Below are positions 1 through 8,918 of a stretch of 64,000 nucleotides of DNA, piece by piece (position 1 is the stretch's first letter; each line of letters begins with the position of its first letter). The stretch is taken from assembly GCA_019745155.1 (NCBI GenBank), contig JAIETM010000003.1:186001-250000 (forward strand), written 5' to 3'. Source of the DNA: Chitinophagaceae bacterium (GTDB taxonomy: Bacteria > Bacteroidota > Bacteroidia > Chitinophagales > Chitinophagaceae). The notes below the pieces were generated by a model. That model saw nothing but the letters and a program-made list of their open reading frames with translations. It searched no databases and had not been told where the DNA came from. A program made the translations under genes and the position numbers.

Positions 1-935
1 AAAGCACCCTGTTCATTCAGCATGGTAGCACCATACTTACTCCAGTAAACTGTTCTGTTTACCGCAATAGGAATACCCTTGATGCGCAGCTTTATTTTTT
101 TCTTCTCCAGATTCACCCACTGTCCATCAAATAAATACTGCTCCTTATTATCCGGATTCATTTGTAATTGGAAGATGTCAACCCTATCGCAAAGATTCAC
201 TGTATGTGCCCAGCCCAAATATTCGTTTACACCATGCAAAATGCAGGGACCACCAGCGAGTAATCCGCCCAAAGCATTCCAACCTTCTTCGCTGGCCACA
301 TGTGCTTCGTAAAAAGCTTGCGGACCTTCATTCGGCTGATGCGCGTTGATCGCAAGAAATGCTTCACCCGTTGCAGTTCGAGAAGGATGTACCGCAATAC
401 CGTTGGAGCCTTTCTTTTCAAACTCAATTAATGGGTATACCCTGTTAGCGAAAATGGTGCGCAATGCCCGATCGCCGCCATTGAAAACAGTTAATGCCAA
501 TACCGAAGAAGCCACATAATCTTCAATAGTGATAGGAAAGAGTTGTTTCACCAATACTTCTTCAGGATGCGCTTTGGCATAATCATTTAACCCTTGCACA
601 TAACCTTCGATCAAACGAATAAACTCAGGTGATAAAGTATGCCATTTTTCTTCGGTGATTTCTCGACAACGAAACAGCGCAAATGCATAATCGCCCGCTG
701 CACCTTCCTTGCCCAAAGCTTTACCCATTAAACCCTTTGCAGGCAAAGCTACCATTTGCAGACTATTGAAATCATCTTCTGCATGTGCCCAAGCCAAGCC
801 ATAAGACACTTCCGGATCTGTCTTCGCGAAAATATGCGGCACACCAAAGCTATCACGAGCAATGGTTACATTTTTAGGATTGATCTGGGCTGAAGCTGAG
901 TATCCAATCAGCAAGAAGAGGACAAGCAATCGCAT
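1..935 (-). CDS. Penicillin acylase family (S45) protein, 3' part beyond the window
   Basis: Partial gene: it starts at the ATG at 935 and stays open to base 1, so about 311 N-terminal residues are seen and the C-terminal part is missing. Residues 1-17 form a signal peptide ending SASAQ, so the protein is exported. The region after it contains the typical VTIARDSFGVPHIFA and YGLAWAHAEDD blocks of the penicillin/acyl-homoserine-lactone acylase family. Gly176-Ser177 in KKGSNGIAV is the expected autoproteolytic site, with Ser177 becoming the N-terminal nucleophile of the beta subunit. Family members hydrolyse amide bonds of acylated amines such as penicillin G or acyl-homoserine lactones; the substrate here cannot be read from sequence. 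Family assignment is firm. Confidence 0.88.
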   Translation of the reverse strand, partial: MRLLVLFLLIGYSASAQINPKNVTIARDSFGVPHIFAKTDPEVSYGLAWAHAEDDFNSLQMVALPAKGLMGKALGKEGAAGDYAFALFRCREITEEKWHTLSPEFIRLIEGYVQGLNDYAKAHPEEVLVKQLFPITIEDYVASSVLALTVFNGGDRALRTIFANRVYPLIEFEKKGSNGIAVHPSRTATGEAFLAINAHQPNEGPQAFYEAHVASEEGWNALGGLLAGGPCILHGVNEYLGWAHTVNLCDRVDIFQLQMNPDNKEQYLFDGQWVNLEKKKIKLRIKGIPIAVNRTVYWSKYGATMLNEQGA

Positions 936-982
936 AAGTCGGTTTTATTAGGTAAAACGATATTACAACGATTCTGTTCAGC

Positions 983-1011
983 AACAAAAAAGCCGCTGAT
1001 GACAGCGGCTT
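983..1011 (-). terminator. Intrinsic terminator downstream of the deoxyhypusine-synthase-like gene
   Basis: The 7-bp stem AGCCGCT/AGCGGCT spans 991-1010 with loop GATGAC. On the minus strand it is followed by a run of T. It lies about 20 bases after the stop of the gene at 1032-2006, between that gene and the acylase. Confidence 0.8.
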
Positions 1012-1031
1012 AAATGAATATATTGATACGA

Positions 1032-2006
1032 TTACCAACCAAGTATATACGCGAAGATCAACGGTGCCACGATGGTTGCATCGCTCTCCACGATAAACTT
1101 AGGTGTATGGATGTCCAGCTTACCCCAGGTGATTTTCTCGTTAGGTACAGCACCTGAGTAAGAACCATAAGAAGTAGTAGAATCACTGATCTGACAGAAA
1201 TAACTCCAGAAAGGCACATCATGCCATTCCAGATCCTGGTACATCATCGGTACAACACAAATAGGGAAGTCACCAGCAATACCACCACCAATCTGGAAGA
1301 AACCAACGCCCTTGCCACCGCTGTTCGCACGATACCATTCAGACAGGTAAACCATGTACTCAATACCGCTCTTTACTGTATCTGCTTTCAGTTCACCCTT
1401 GATGACATAAGAAGCAAAGATGTTACCAGTAGTACTGTCTTCCCATCCTGGTACAACGATAGGCAGGTTTTTCTCCGCAGCAGCTATAATCCAGCTGTCT
1501 TTGGGATCAATCTCATAGTACTGCTGCAGTTCACCGCTCAATACAGTCTTGTATAAAAACTCATGCGGGAAATATCGCTCACCATTGGCTTCTGCATCTT
1601 TCCACTGCTTTACGAGGTGCTTTTGCAAGCGACGAAAAGCTTCTTCTTCAGGAATACAAGTATCCGTTACACGGTTATAATGGTTCTCTAACAGATCCCA
1701 CTCTTCCTGCGGTGTTAAATCGCGGTAGTTGGGAATACGCTTATAATGACTGTGTGCTACCAGATTCATCACATCTTCTTCCAGGTTGGCACCGGTACAG
1801 CTGATTATGGCCACTTTGTCCTGACGGATCATTTCCGCAAGGCTTACACCCAATTCAGCAGTACTCATGGCACCAGCCAGACTCACCAGCATTTTACCAC
1901 CTTCCAGCAAATGTGTTTCATAACCCTTGGCTGCATCTACCAACGCCGCAGCGTTAAAATGGCGATAATGATGCGTAATGAACTGTGATACAGGACCTTT
2001 TTGCAT
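1032..2006 (-). CDS. Deoxyhypusine synthase-like protein (possible homospermidine synthase)
   Basis: This 324-residue soluble protein has the deoxyhypusine synthase fold. The C-terminal block ITWGKL carries the lysine (K296) matching the catalytic lysine that forms the enzyme-aminobutyl intermediate, and a glycine-rich NAD-type region (GVGFFQIGGGIAGDFP) precedes it. In eukaryotes and archaea the enzyme transfers the aminobutyl group of spermidine to eIF5A. Bacteria lack that target, and bacterial relatives are known or proposed to make homospermidine or related polyamines. A polyamine role is therefore likely, but the acceptor is inferred. It is a single-gene unit with a terminator after it. 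The ATG is 41 bases from the terminator of the next gene upstream. Confidence 0.85.
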   Translation of the reverse strand: MQKGPVSQFITHHYRHFNAAALVDAAKGYETHLLEGGKMLVSLAGAMSTAELGVSLAEMIRQDKVAIISCTGANLEEDVMNLVAHSHYKRIPNYRDLTPQEEWDLLENHYNRVTDTCIPEEEAFRRLQKHLVKQWKDAEANGERYFPHEFLYKTVLSGELQQYYEIDPKDSWIIAAAEKNLPIVVPGWEDSTTGNIFASYVIKGELKADTVKSGIEYMVYLSEWYRANSGGKGVGFFQIGGGIAGDFPICVVPMMYQDLEWHDVPFWSYFCQISDSTTSYGSYSGAVPNEKITWGKLDIHTPKFIVESDATIVAPLIFAYILGW

Positions 2007-2063
2007 ATCTGAAATTTTGAGCCGCGAAGTTAACTGTTTTCAGGCGTTTGGGAGGTTAAATAC

Positions 2064-2087
2064 AAAAAGGCACCGCTATGCAGTGCC
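2064..2087 (-). terminator. Intrinsic terminator of the PepSY-like secreted protein gene
   Basis: Stem GGCAC/GTGCC at 2069-2087, followed on the minus strand by five T. It lies about 29 bases after the stop codon at 2116. Confidence 0.7.
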
Positions 2088-2115
2088 CTTTCATTCCTGA
2101 AATGCTGAAACCCAA

Positions 2116-2559
2116 TTACTTCTTGTAGTTGCTCACGAAACCAGAAGCACTGATTTCCAAAATCTGCTTCACCCCATCTTTTTGAATGCTGGCGTAATAG
2201 GCAATACCCTTTTCTGTGCTATTGAACTCAATCAACTCCAATAGTTCGCCACCAGCAACTACTTTGTTAAGCGCTTTACGGGGAACAGAGGGCATGTCTG
2301 CACGTTCAATACGCTTGCTGGTTCCAATCAATTCGCCATCCTGTGTAAAGAAAGCTTCCTGCTCCAGTCCATCTTCTGTAAACTTGGCTTTGATATAGTC
2401 CTTCTTCACTTCCCAATCAACCCGATCTACTGTTGCAAATTCAGCCTTGAACTTGTTCAGCACTTTCAGGCTCACTTTAGATACATCGGCTCCTGGTGTG
2501 GCAAAGCTGCTAGCGGCAATGGTAACTGCGGCTAAAGCAGTGATGAATAATTTTTTCAT
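2116..2559 (-). CDS. Small secreted PepSY-like (DUF2874-type) protein
   Basis: 147 residues from the ATG at 2559. The open frame extends further upstream, but residues before MKKLFITALAAVTIA look non-coding, and the chosen start gives a clean signal peptide cleaved near SFA-TPG. The mature part has the pattern of PepSY-like proteins of Bacteroidota: VLNKFKAEFATVDRVDWE, KAKFTEDGLEQEAFF and a C-terminal LEISASGFV. These are small periplasmic or secreted beta-alpha proteins of unknown function, thought to bind or inhibit other proteins. It is monocistronic, with its own terminator. A TATGTTTG -7-like box lies at 2662-2669 on the minus strand, about 100 bases upstream, without a clear -33 element. 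Confidence 0.7.
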   Translation of the reverse strand: MKKLFITALAAVTIAASSFATPGADVSKVSLKVLNKFKAEFATVDRVDWEVKKDYIKAKFTEDGLEQEAFFTQDGELIGTSKRIERADMPSVPRKALNKVVAGGELLELIEFNSTEKGIAYYASIQKDGVKQILEISASGFVSNYKK

Positions 2560-2915
2560 ACGGTTTTGTTTTTGTGTTTGATGATGTTTGTTTTTTAAAG
2601 ACGATGCAAGACCAAAAACGTTCGTTAAGAAAATCACAATGCATTTTTGATATTGACAACACAAACATAGTATCATCAAAAGCGCCTTTCAGAAAGGGAT
2701 GGATGCAATGAGCACTTGTACAGAATTGTCTTGATGAATGGTGTTAATGCCTATGTTAAGTCAGGTTAATATTGCCCTGAAACCCAATACAGGACTACAT
2801 GAAACAAAAATTGCTAACAAAAAACTAAAAGCCGTTACCACAGGGTTAATTTACAGTAACGGATCATGAAGCAGTGACGAAAGGATGTTTGAATGGATAA
2901 GTGTATTTTCATGAA

Positions 2916-3506
2916 GTGAATTATCTGGCCCACGCATACCTTTCTTTTGGCAAACCCGAGCTGCTAATTGGCAATATGATCAGTGATTTTGTAAAGGGCA
3001 AGAAGCAATATGATTATCCGGCTGCTATTCAAAGAGGTATTCGATTACATCGTGCCATTGATACATTTACCGATACGCATAACAGTACCAAAATCATCAA
3101 ACAATTATTCAAGTCGGCAGTAGGGCCTTATGCGCCCGCATTTGCCGATGTTGTGTATGATTACTATCTGGCCAATGATCCAAAACACCTATCTGAAGCT
3201 GAGTGGAAGGCGTTTGCAGAAGAAGTGTATCAGACATTAGAAGCCAATATCCATTTCTTACCGGAAAGGTTTGCCCGCATGCTGCCCTATATGCGGGAAC
3301 AGAATTGGCTCTATCATTATCGCCTCCGCTGGGGTATTCAACAAAGCTTTGGAGGCATACGTCGAAGAGCCAGTTATCTTGTTGAAACCAGCGATCCATT
3401 TGTACTGTTTCAGGAAGAAGATGCTGTACTGCAGACAGCTTATGATCAATTCTTCCCGGATATTTATACTTTCTGTAAGGATTGGATCAACCAGAACAGC
3501 GACTGA
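2916..3506 (+). CDS. Acyl carrier protein phosphodiesterase-like (DUF479)
   Basis: About 196 residues. The motif VNYLAHAYLSF at the start, then GNMISDFVKGK and RGIRLHRAIDTFTDTH, are hallmarks of the AcpH/DUF479 family. That family removes the 4'-phosphopantetheine arm from acyl carrier protein and belongs to the HD phosphohydrolase superfamily; the His-Asp residues in LHRAIDTFTDTH fit the metal site. The frame opens at GTG 2901. The GTG at 2916 is preferred because family members begin directly at the NYLAHAY block; 2901 remains possible. The upstream 220 bases hold an inverted repeat CCGTTAC/GTAACGG (2832-2862) of unknown meaning. Confidence 0.8.
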   Translation: MNYLAHAYLSFGKPELLIGNMISDFVKGKKQYDYPAAIQRGIRLHRAIDTFTDTHNSTKIIKQLFKSAVGPYAPAFADVVYDYYLANDPKHLSEAEWKAFAEEVYQTLEANIHFLPERFARMLPYMREQNWLYHYRLRWGIQQSFGGIRRRASYLVETSDPFVLFQEEDAVLQTAYDQFFPDIYTFCKDWINQNSD

Positions 3507-3513
3507 TTCCTGT

Positions 3514-3521
3514 TATATTTG
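3514..3521 (+). promoter_or_regulatory. Putative -7 promoter box (TATATTTG) of the DUF2911 gene
   Basis: An exact match to the Bacteroidota -7 consensus TAnnTTTG, 15 bases before the ATG at 3537. No TTG at the 21-base spacing was found, so this rests on the -7 box alone. Confidence 0.4.
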
Positions 3522-3536
3522 CCAAAATTCTTGAAC

Positions 3537-4109
3537 ATGTTGCACAAGCTGTTTCAACTGAGCGCATGCATGCTGCTCAGCCTTACCCTGATGGCTCAGC
3601 AAAAACCAACTGATTTGGATAAGTCGCCACAAGACATGAGTTACTGGCCGGCTAACTATCCTGTATTAAAAATGAATGGAAAGGCAAAGGATGAACCAAT
3701 TGCCAGAGTGATTTACAGCAGACCAGCTAAAAACGGCCGAACCATTTTTGGCGGCATCATCAAATACAAAGAAATGTGGCGCTTGGGGGCTAATGAGGCT
3801 ACGGAGATTGAATTTTTCCGCTCAGTTAGAATTGCCGGCAAATCTATTGCAAGAGGTCGCTATACAATTTATTGTATACCTGATGAAGACAAATGGACCA
3901 TCTGCATCAATAAAGACAATTATTGCTGGGGCAACTTTGTTTACGATATCAAAAAAGATATCCTGAGAACAGAAGTAAAGATTGAAAAGACCAGCGAGCT
4001 TGCTGAAGCATTTACCATTTACTTTGAAGAAACCAAAACAGGTGCCAATATGGTGGTGCTTTGGGATGATGTGAAAGCCAGCTTACCAATTGTACTCTCT
4101 ACTAAATAA
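3537..4109 (+). CDS. Secreted DUF2911 domain-containing protein
   Basis: 190 residues from the ATG at 3537; the frame can open at TTG 3519, but that would spoil the signal peptide MLHKLFQLSACMLLSLTLMA. The mature part has the DUF2911 core: RVIYSRPAKNGRTIFGG, WRLGANEATEIEF and GRYTIYCIPDEDKWTICIN. DUF2911 proteins are common extracytoplasmic proteins in Bacteroidota and have no known biochemical role. It is followed 26 bases later by the cystathionine gamma-synthase gene on the same strand, and co-transcription is plausible. Confidence 0.85.
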   Translation: MLHKLFQLSACMLLSLTLMAQQKPTDLDKSPQDMSYWPANYPVLKMNGKAKDEPIARVIYSRPAKNGRTIFGGIIKYKEMWRLGANEATEIEFFRSVRIAGKSIARGRYTIYCIPDEDKWTICINKDNYCWGNFVYDIKKDILRTEVKIEKTSELAEAFTIYFEETKTGANMVVLWDDVKASLPIVLSTK

Positions 4110-4135
4110 CCGCACTACGTGCACAACCAACGATT

Positions 4136-5275
4136 ATGAAGATTGCTACCAAGTTTATCCATGCCGGCGTAGAACCAGATCCTTCTACCGGTGCCATTAT
4201 GACACCGATTTACCAAACATCTACTTACGTTCAAGAAGCACCTGCGCAACATAAGGGTTATGAATATGCGCGTAGCCAAAACCCTACCCGCTTTGCTTTG
4301 GAAAAAGCGTACGCAGAAATTGAAAACGGACAGTTTGGTTTGGCTTTTAGCAGTGGTGTTGCCGCAACAGATGCAGTAATAAAACTCTTAGCACCCGGCG
4401 ATGAAGTGATCTGCGCCAATGATATGTATGGCGGTACTTACCGACTCTTCACCAAAGTATTTGAAAAGTTTGGTATCAAGTTTCACTACGTGAATATGCA
4501 GCAGGCGGAGAATATTCGTCCGCACATCAATGCCAATACCAAGCTAATCTGGACAGAAACGCCTACCAACCCGCTGATGAATATTACAGATATCGCAGCA
4601 GTGGCAGCCATTGCGAAAGAACACAAAGTGTTGCTGTGCGTGGACAACACTTTTGCTTCACCCTATCTACAAAACCCATTAGACCTTGGTGCAGATATTG
4701 TAATGCATAGTGCTACCAAGTATCTGGGTGGCCACAGCGATGTAATTCAAGGTTGTTTAGTGATGAATGACGCTGCTCTGCGTGATCAACTCTATTTTAT
4801 TCAAAAGTCCTGCGGTGCAGTTCCAGGACCGATGGATTGTTTCCTAGTGTTACGTGGTATCAAAACCTTGCATGTGCGCATGCAACGTCATTGCGAGAAT
4901 GGCGAGAAAGTAGCGAACTTCTTACGTAATCATCCAAAAGTAGGTAAAGTATACTGGTGTGGTTTTGAAGATCATCCTAATCATGCTATTGCTAAAAAGC
5001 AAATGCGTGGCTATGGTGGTATGATGAGTTTTGAGTTGAAAGATGATAGTGTAGACAATGCGAAACGCGTATTGTCCTCTACAAAAGTATTTGCCTTAGC
5101 CGAAAGCTTAGGTGGTGTAGAAAGCCTGATCAACCATCCGGCTTCCATGACACATGCCTCTATTCCCAGAGAAGAAAGAATTAAAAACGGCTTGAGTGAT
5201 TCCTTGATTCGCCTAAGCGTAGGTATCGAAGATGCAGATGATTTAATAGCAGATTTAAACCAAGCGATTGGATAA
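4136..5275 (+). CDS. metB: Cystathionine gamma-synthase / trans-sulfuration PLP enzyme
   Basis: 379 residues, the normal length for the Cys/Met metabolism PLP-enzyme family. K195 in HSATKYLGGHSDV is the expected lysine forming the pyridoxal-phosphate Schiff base. The N-terminal block TKFIHAGVEPDPSTGAIMTP and the YEYARSQNPTR motif are typical of cystathionine gamma-synthase/lyase. The enzyme joins an activated homoserine ester with cysteine to give cystathionine, or cleaves cystathionine in the reverse pathway. Sequence alone does not separate gamma-synthase from gamma-lyase or O-acetylhomoserine sulfhydrylase, so the gene name is tentative. It ends just before a bidirectional terminator shared with the convergent GH3 gene. 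Confidence 0.88.
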   Translation: MKIATKFIHAGVEPDPSTGAIMTPIYQTSTYVQEAPAQHKGYEYARSQNPTRFALEKAYAEIENGQFGLAFSSGVAATDAVIKLLAPGDEVICANDMYGGTYRLFTKVFEKFGIKFHYVNMQQAENIRPHINANTKLIWTETPTNPLMNITDIAAVAAIAKEHKVLLCVDNTFASPYLQNPLDLGADIVMHSATKYLGGHSDVIQGCLVMNDAALRDQLYFIQKSCGAVPGPMDCFLVLRGIKTLHVRMQRHCENGEKVANFLRNHPKVGKVYWCGFEDHPNHAIAKKQMRGYGGMMSFELKDDSVDNAKRVLSSTKVFALAESLGGVESLINHPASMTHASIPREERIKNGLSDSLIRLSVGIEDADDLIADLNQAIG

Positions 5276-5279
5276 AAAA

Positions 5280-5306
5280 ATCCCCACAATACCGTGGGGA
5301 TTTTTA
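5280..5306 (+). terminator. Bidirectional terminator between metB and the GH3 glucosidase
   Basis: Stem ATCCCCAC/GTGGGGAT with loop AATACC at 5280-5301, flanked by A7 on the left and T5 on the right. It can therefore stop transcription from both convergent genes. Confidence 0.88.
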
Positions 5307-5313
5307 TTGGTAC

Positions 5314-7542
5314 TTATTGCAGCACAAAAGATTTTTCGAGAACATTCTTCGAGTCGCCGCCCACATACACTTTAAATAAGCCGGGCTCTGTTTTTTGTCG
5401 GCCAAAACCATCATAGAAGGCCAAATCACTTGGCTCTATCGTAAAACTCACTTCTACAGAAGCGCCAGCTTTTACCGGAACGCGCTTGAAAGCTTTCAGT
5501 TCTTTTACTGGTCTCACAATAGAAGCTGTTACATCACGCAAGTATAATTGTACTACTTCTATACCATCTGTATTGCTGGTATTGGTTACCGTTACTTTTA
5601 CTGAAACAGGTTTGTTTCTGGTCATTACAGTATCACTAATACTATAGTCGCTGTATTTGAATTCACTATAGCTTAAACCAAAGCCAAAAGGATACAATGG
5701 ATCATTGGGAATATCGCGATAGCGGGTATACCAATTACCGGCAGGATCTGTTGCATTGGGTCTGCCACTATTGAAATAATTATAATACACTGGAATTTGT
5801 CCTACTGCATAAGGAAAACTCATCACTGTTTTTCCGGATGGATTATGCACACCCAGAATTACATCGGCTACAGCAGTACCATGTTCAGTTCCCAGAATCC
5901 AACAGTATACGATTGATGATACCAAGTCTTTGATTGGCGTGAGCACCAATGGGCGACCGGCATTCACCAATGCCACAACTGGCTTGCCAGTTTTCTTCAA
6001 AGCTTCCAGCAAACGAATTTGTGCAGCCGGCACTTCCGGCATAGCAATGGCACGATCTTCACCGGCCAGCTTACCACTGATACCGATATTCACTACTACT
6101 ACATCAGCAGCACTAGCATTCTTCACAGCTTCATCAATCAGTTTCTGATCCAGCTTATCATCGGGGCGATAGCCCTGCGCATACGTAACCATGCCTGTTT
6201 TACGTGCCATCAATGCTTCATACAAAGAGACAGCTTCATTGGCATCGCCTTTACCAATCCAGAAATCAAACAAATCTTCTTTACTCTTGGCATAATGACC
6301 AATTAAAGCAACTCGTTGTGTTGGCTGCAGCGGCAATACATGATTATCATTCTTCAGCAATACAATACTTTCTCTAGCTGCTTTGCGCGCAATTGTACGA
6401 TGTTCATCGGTGAAGATGTTGGCTTTTTCTCTTGCTTCATCGCTATAACGATATGGATCTTCAAATAATCCCAACTTGAATTTGTAGTACAAAATTTTTC
6501 CTACTGCTTCATCCAACAAAGCCATACTCACTTTGCCTTCTTTCACCAATTCAGGAATATGGTTCACCATGGCTTTGGTTTCCATATCCATCATACTACC
6601 AGCCTGAATGGCTTTCAGCGCTACATCTTTATTGTCTTCGGCATAGCCATGATTAATCATTTCACCAAAAGAGTTCCAGTCGCTCACAACAATACCCTTA
6701 AACCCCCATTGCTTTTTCAGGATATCATTCACCAGATAACTATTGGCACTAGCAGGTATGCCCTCAAACAAATTGAAGGAATTCATTACTGTTGCAGCAC
6801 CGGCATTCACGGCAGCTTGGTATGGTGGCAGGTATTTGTTCCACAATTGCACACGAGATATGTCTACCGTATTGTATTCTTTACCTGCTTCCACTGCGCC
6901 ATAGGCTGCAAAATGTTTAACGCAGGCCAATAAGCGATTGGGTTCAGCTAAATCGCCCTGAAAACCACGCACACGTGCCGCGGCAAACAAACTACCGAGG
7001 TAAGGATCTTCACCTGCACCTTCCATCACGCGGCCCCAACGCGGATCGTTGCTGATATCAACCATTGGCGCAAAAGTCCAATGTAAACCAGCCGCTGCCG
7101 CTTCTTTGGCTGCAATAGATGCAGTGATCTCTGCAGCTTCGGTGTTCCAGCTACAAGCTTCCGCAAGCGGAATGGGGAAAATGGTTCTATACCCATGAAT
7201 CACATCAAAAGCGAACAGCATGGGTATACCCAGTCTGGTTTGCTCAACAGCTACTTTTTGTACAGCCCTTGTTTCCGCAGCCCCAATAACATTTAACATG
7301 GAGCCCACACGGCCGGCTTTTACATCATTCATTTTGGCTTGTTGCCCCGGATCATTGGCAGCCGGACCAGTAAACACCCCACCATTTAGCTGGTTGAGCT
7401 GACCCGCTTTTTCTTCCACCGTCATACGGCCCAGCAAGTCTTGTACACGTTTTTCAATGGGTAATTGCGCATTCCTGTACGGAAGGTTTGTCTGTGCATA
7501 TGCTGTTTGCAGCAACAACAACAGACCAAGGAATTTTTTCAT
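5314..7542 (-). CDS. bglX: Periplasmic GH3 beta-glucosidase (BglX-like)
   Basis: 742 residues from the ATG at 7542; 30 upstream codons were dropped because MKKFLGLLLLLQTAYAQ is a clear signal peptide. The order is that of BglX: an N-terminal GH3 barrel (about 30-360) with VKHFAAYGAVEAGKEYN, the nucleophile D288 in VVSDWNSFGE, the alpha/beta GH3 C-domain (about 400-620) and a fibronectin-III-like domain at the end (DGIEVVQLYLRD, SIVRPVKELKAFKRV). The enzyme removes glucose from the non-reducing end of cello-oligosaccharides or other beta-glucosides. A GH9 cellulase gene lies 1.4 kb away, so a cooperative role in glucan breakdown is likely but inferred. It is divergent from the TIGR02757 gene with a 70-base gap. 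Confidence 0.92.
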   Translation of the reverse strand: MKKFLGLLLLLQTAYAQTNLPYRNAQLPIEKRVQDLLGRMTVEEKAGQLNQLNGGVFTGPAANDPGQQAKMNDVKAGRVGSMLNVIGAAETRAVQKVAVEQTRLGIPMLFAFDVIHGYRTIFPIPLAEACSWNTEAAEITASIAAKEAAAAGLHWTFAPMVDISNDPRWGRVMEGAGEDPYLGSLFAAARVRGFQGDLAEPNRLLACVKHFAAYGAVEAGKEYNTVDISRVQLWNKYLPPYQAAVNAGAATVMNSFNLFEGIPASANSYLVNDILKKQWGFKGIVVSDWNSFGEMINHGYAEDNKDVALKAIQAGSMMDMETKAMVNHIPELVKEGKVSMALLDEAVGKILYYKFKLGLFEDPYRYSDEAREKANIFTDEHRTIARKAARESIVLLKNDNHVLPLQPTQRVALIGHYAKSKEDLFDFWIGKGDANEAVSLYEALMARKTGMVTYAQGYRPDDKLDQKLIDEAVKNASAADVVVVNIGISGKLAGEDRAIAMPEVPAAQIRLLEALKKTGKPVVALVNAGRPLVLTPIKDLVSSIVYCWILGTEHGTAVADVILGVHNPSGKTVMSFPYAVGQIPVYYNYFNSGRPNATDPAGNWYTRYRDIPNDPLYPFGFGLSYSEFKYSDYSISDTVMTRNKPVSVKVTVTNTSNTDGIEVVQLYLRDVTASIVRPVKELKAFKRVPVKAGASVEVSFTIEPSDLAFYDGFGRQKTEPGLFKVYVGGDSKNVLEKSFVLQ

Positions 7543-7612
7543 TTGGCATTGTTTTAAGTACTTCGCCAAGGTACAAACAATTGTGCGGTAAGTATTATTC
7601 TGTCTAGTACAA

Positions 7613-8392
7613 ATGCGCAGCAAACAGAACAAACTCAGGGATTTTCTAGAAGAGAAAGTAATACAGTATAATCAGCCATCCTTTATTCCCGCTGATCCTG
7701 TCTGTATTCCACACCTATTCTCATCAAAAGCCGATATTGAAATTGCCGGCTTTTTTGCAGCCATATTCGCCTGGGGCAACAGAACTACGATTATCAATAA
7801 GTCCAAGGAATTGATGCAGTTGATGGATATGGCACCACACCAGTTCATTACCCAACATCAGGAATCAGACCTCAAGAGATTGCTCTCGTTCAAGCATCGC
7901 ACTTTTAATACAACAGACCTACTCTATTTTATCCAGTTTTTACAACACCATTATCAGCAACACGATAGTTTGGAAACAGCTTTTGCGCAATGGATGGAAA
8001 AATCAGACACAGATACCACCCGCGCATTGACAGGCTTTCATCGCTACTGCTTTTCATTGGAAGATGCACCTGCAAGAAGTAAAAAGCATATTGCAACACC
8101 GGAGAAGCAAAGCAACTGTAAACGACTAAGCATGTATTTACGCTGGATGGTGCGTGCAGATAAAAAAGGCGTTGATTTTGGCATTTGGAAAAAAATTCGT
8201 CCGGCACAACTGATTTGTCCGGTAGATGTACATGTGGCCCGAGTGGCGTATCGATTTGGTTTGCTGGAAAGAAAGCAGATTGATTGGCAAGCTGCACAGG
8301 AATTAACGGATGCGCTGAGGCAGATGGACCCTAAAGACCCCGTGAAATATGATTTCGCACTATTTGGTTTGGGGGTGATGGAGAAATATTAG
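7613..8392 (+). CDS. TIGR02757 (DUF2400) family protein
   Basis: 259 residues, full length for the family. Recognised by IFAWGNRTTIINKSKELMQLMD near residues 49-70 and the C-terminal blocks LRWMVRADKKGVDFGIWK, CPVDVHVARVAYRFGLL and DPVKYDFALFGLG. These resemble the helix-hairpin-helix core of the DNA-glycosylase/endonuclease III superfamily, but no iron-sulfur cysteine cluster is visible. The function is unknown; the family is frequent in Bacteroidota. The ATG at 7613 directly precedes MRSKQNKLRDFLEEKV, which fits family starts. Confidence 0.8.
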   Translation: MRSKQNKLRDFLEEKVIQYNQPSFIPADPVCIPHLFSSKADIEIAGFFAAIFAWGNRTTIINKSKELMQLMDMAPHQFITQHQESDLKRLLSFKHRTFNTTDLLYFIQFLQHHYQQHDSLETAFAQWMEKSDTDTTRALTGFHRYCFSLEDAPARSKKHIATPEKQSNCKRLSMYLRWMVRADKKGVDFGIWKKIRPAQLICPVDVHVARVAYRFGLLERKQIDWQAAQELTDALRQMDPKDPVKYDFALFGLGVMEKY

Positions 8393-8420
8393 TTCATGAA
8401 AAGAGTTTTACTTTAGTGAT

Positions 8421-8633
8421 ATGAAAAGATGGATTAAACAACAGATCAGTATATCTATAACGATTTTCCAATTTCTCATATGGTTGATTTTGTTTTTTGC
8501 AACAGACCAATTAATCAATAACTATACTGAGATATATGTAACGTCTCATAGTTTTAAGCAAAGCTTTATATATGCCTTTCTTATAGGATTTTTATTAACA
8601 GCATTATTCACGTTTACTCGCAAGCCAAAATAA
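8421..8633 (+). CDS. Small two-helix membrane protein, unknown
   Basis: 70 residues with two predicted transmembrane segments (about 9-27 and 47-63) joined by a short polar loop, and a basic tail TRKPK. I do not recognise a family. Base composition is more AT-rich than its neighbours. It lies 28 bases after the TIGR02757 gene and 15 bases before the next small gene on the same strand, so a three-gene transcript is possible. Confidence 0.5.
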   Translation: MKRWIKQQISISITIFQFLIWLILFFATDQLINNYTEIYVTSHSFKQSFIYAFLIGFLLTALFTFTRKPK

Positions 8634-8648
8634 AAAAACCAAAATTCA

Positions 8649-8918
8649 ATGAATCTGCAGGAAATTGAACAACTGGGACCACAAGCCCTGATCAAGGCCA
8701 TTAACGACCTGATCCTGCATGATTTTGATCAATTGATTTTTATCCTTTACCGATTAGATATTCCTGAGGCCAAACTCAAAACACTACTGGCAGAACATCC
8801 ACAAGAAGATGCAGCTAAAATGATTGCTGCACTCATCATTGAGCGACAGTTACAAAAGCAAAAAAGCAGAGAATCTTTTCGACAGCAAGGTGATATTCCT
8901 GAAGATGAACGTTGGTAA
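8649..8918 (+). CDS. Conserved-looking small acidic helical protein, unknown
   Basis: 89 residues, mostly helical by inspection, with no signal peptide or membrane segment. It opens MNLQEIEQLGPQALIKAIND and ends with a charged tail. No family was recognised. Its stop codon (8916-8918) is immediately followed by the stop of the convergent GH9 gene (8919-8921), so the two coding regions abut with no spacer or terminator. Confidence 0.6.
   Translation: MNLQEIEQLGPQALIKAINDLILHDFDQLIFILYRLDIPEAKLKTLLAEHPQEDAAKMIAALIIERQLQKQKSRESFRQQGDIPEDERW

Noticed and set aside
4110-4135. Possible SAM riboswitch before metB
   Set aside because: Only 26 bases separate the genes, too short for any known SAM riboswitch.
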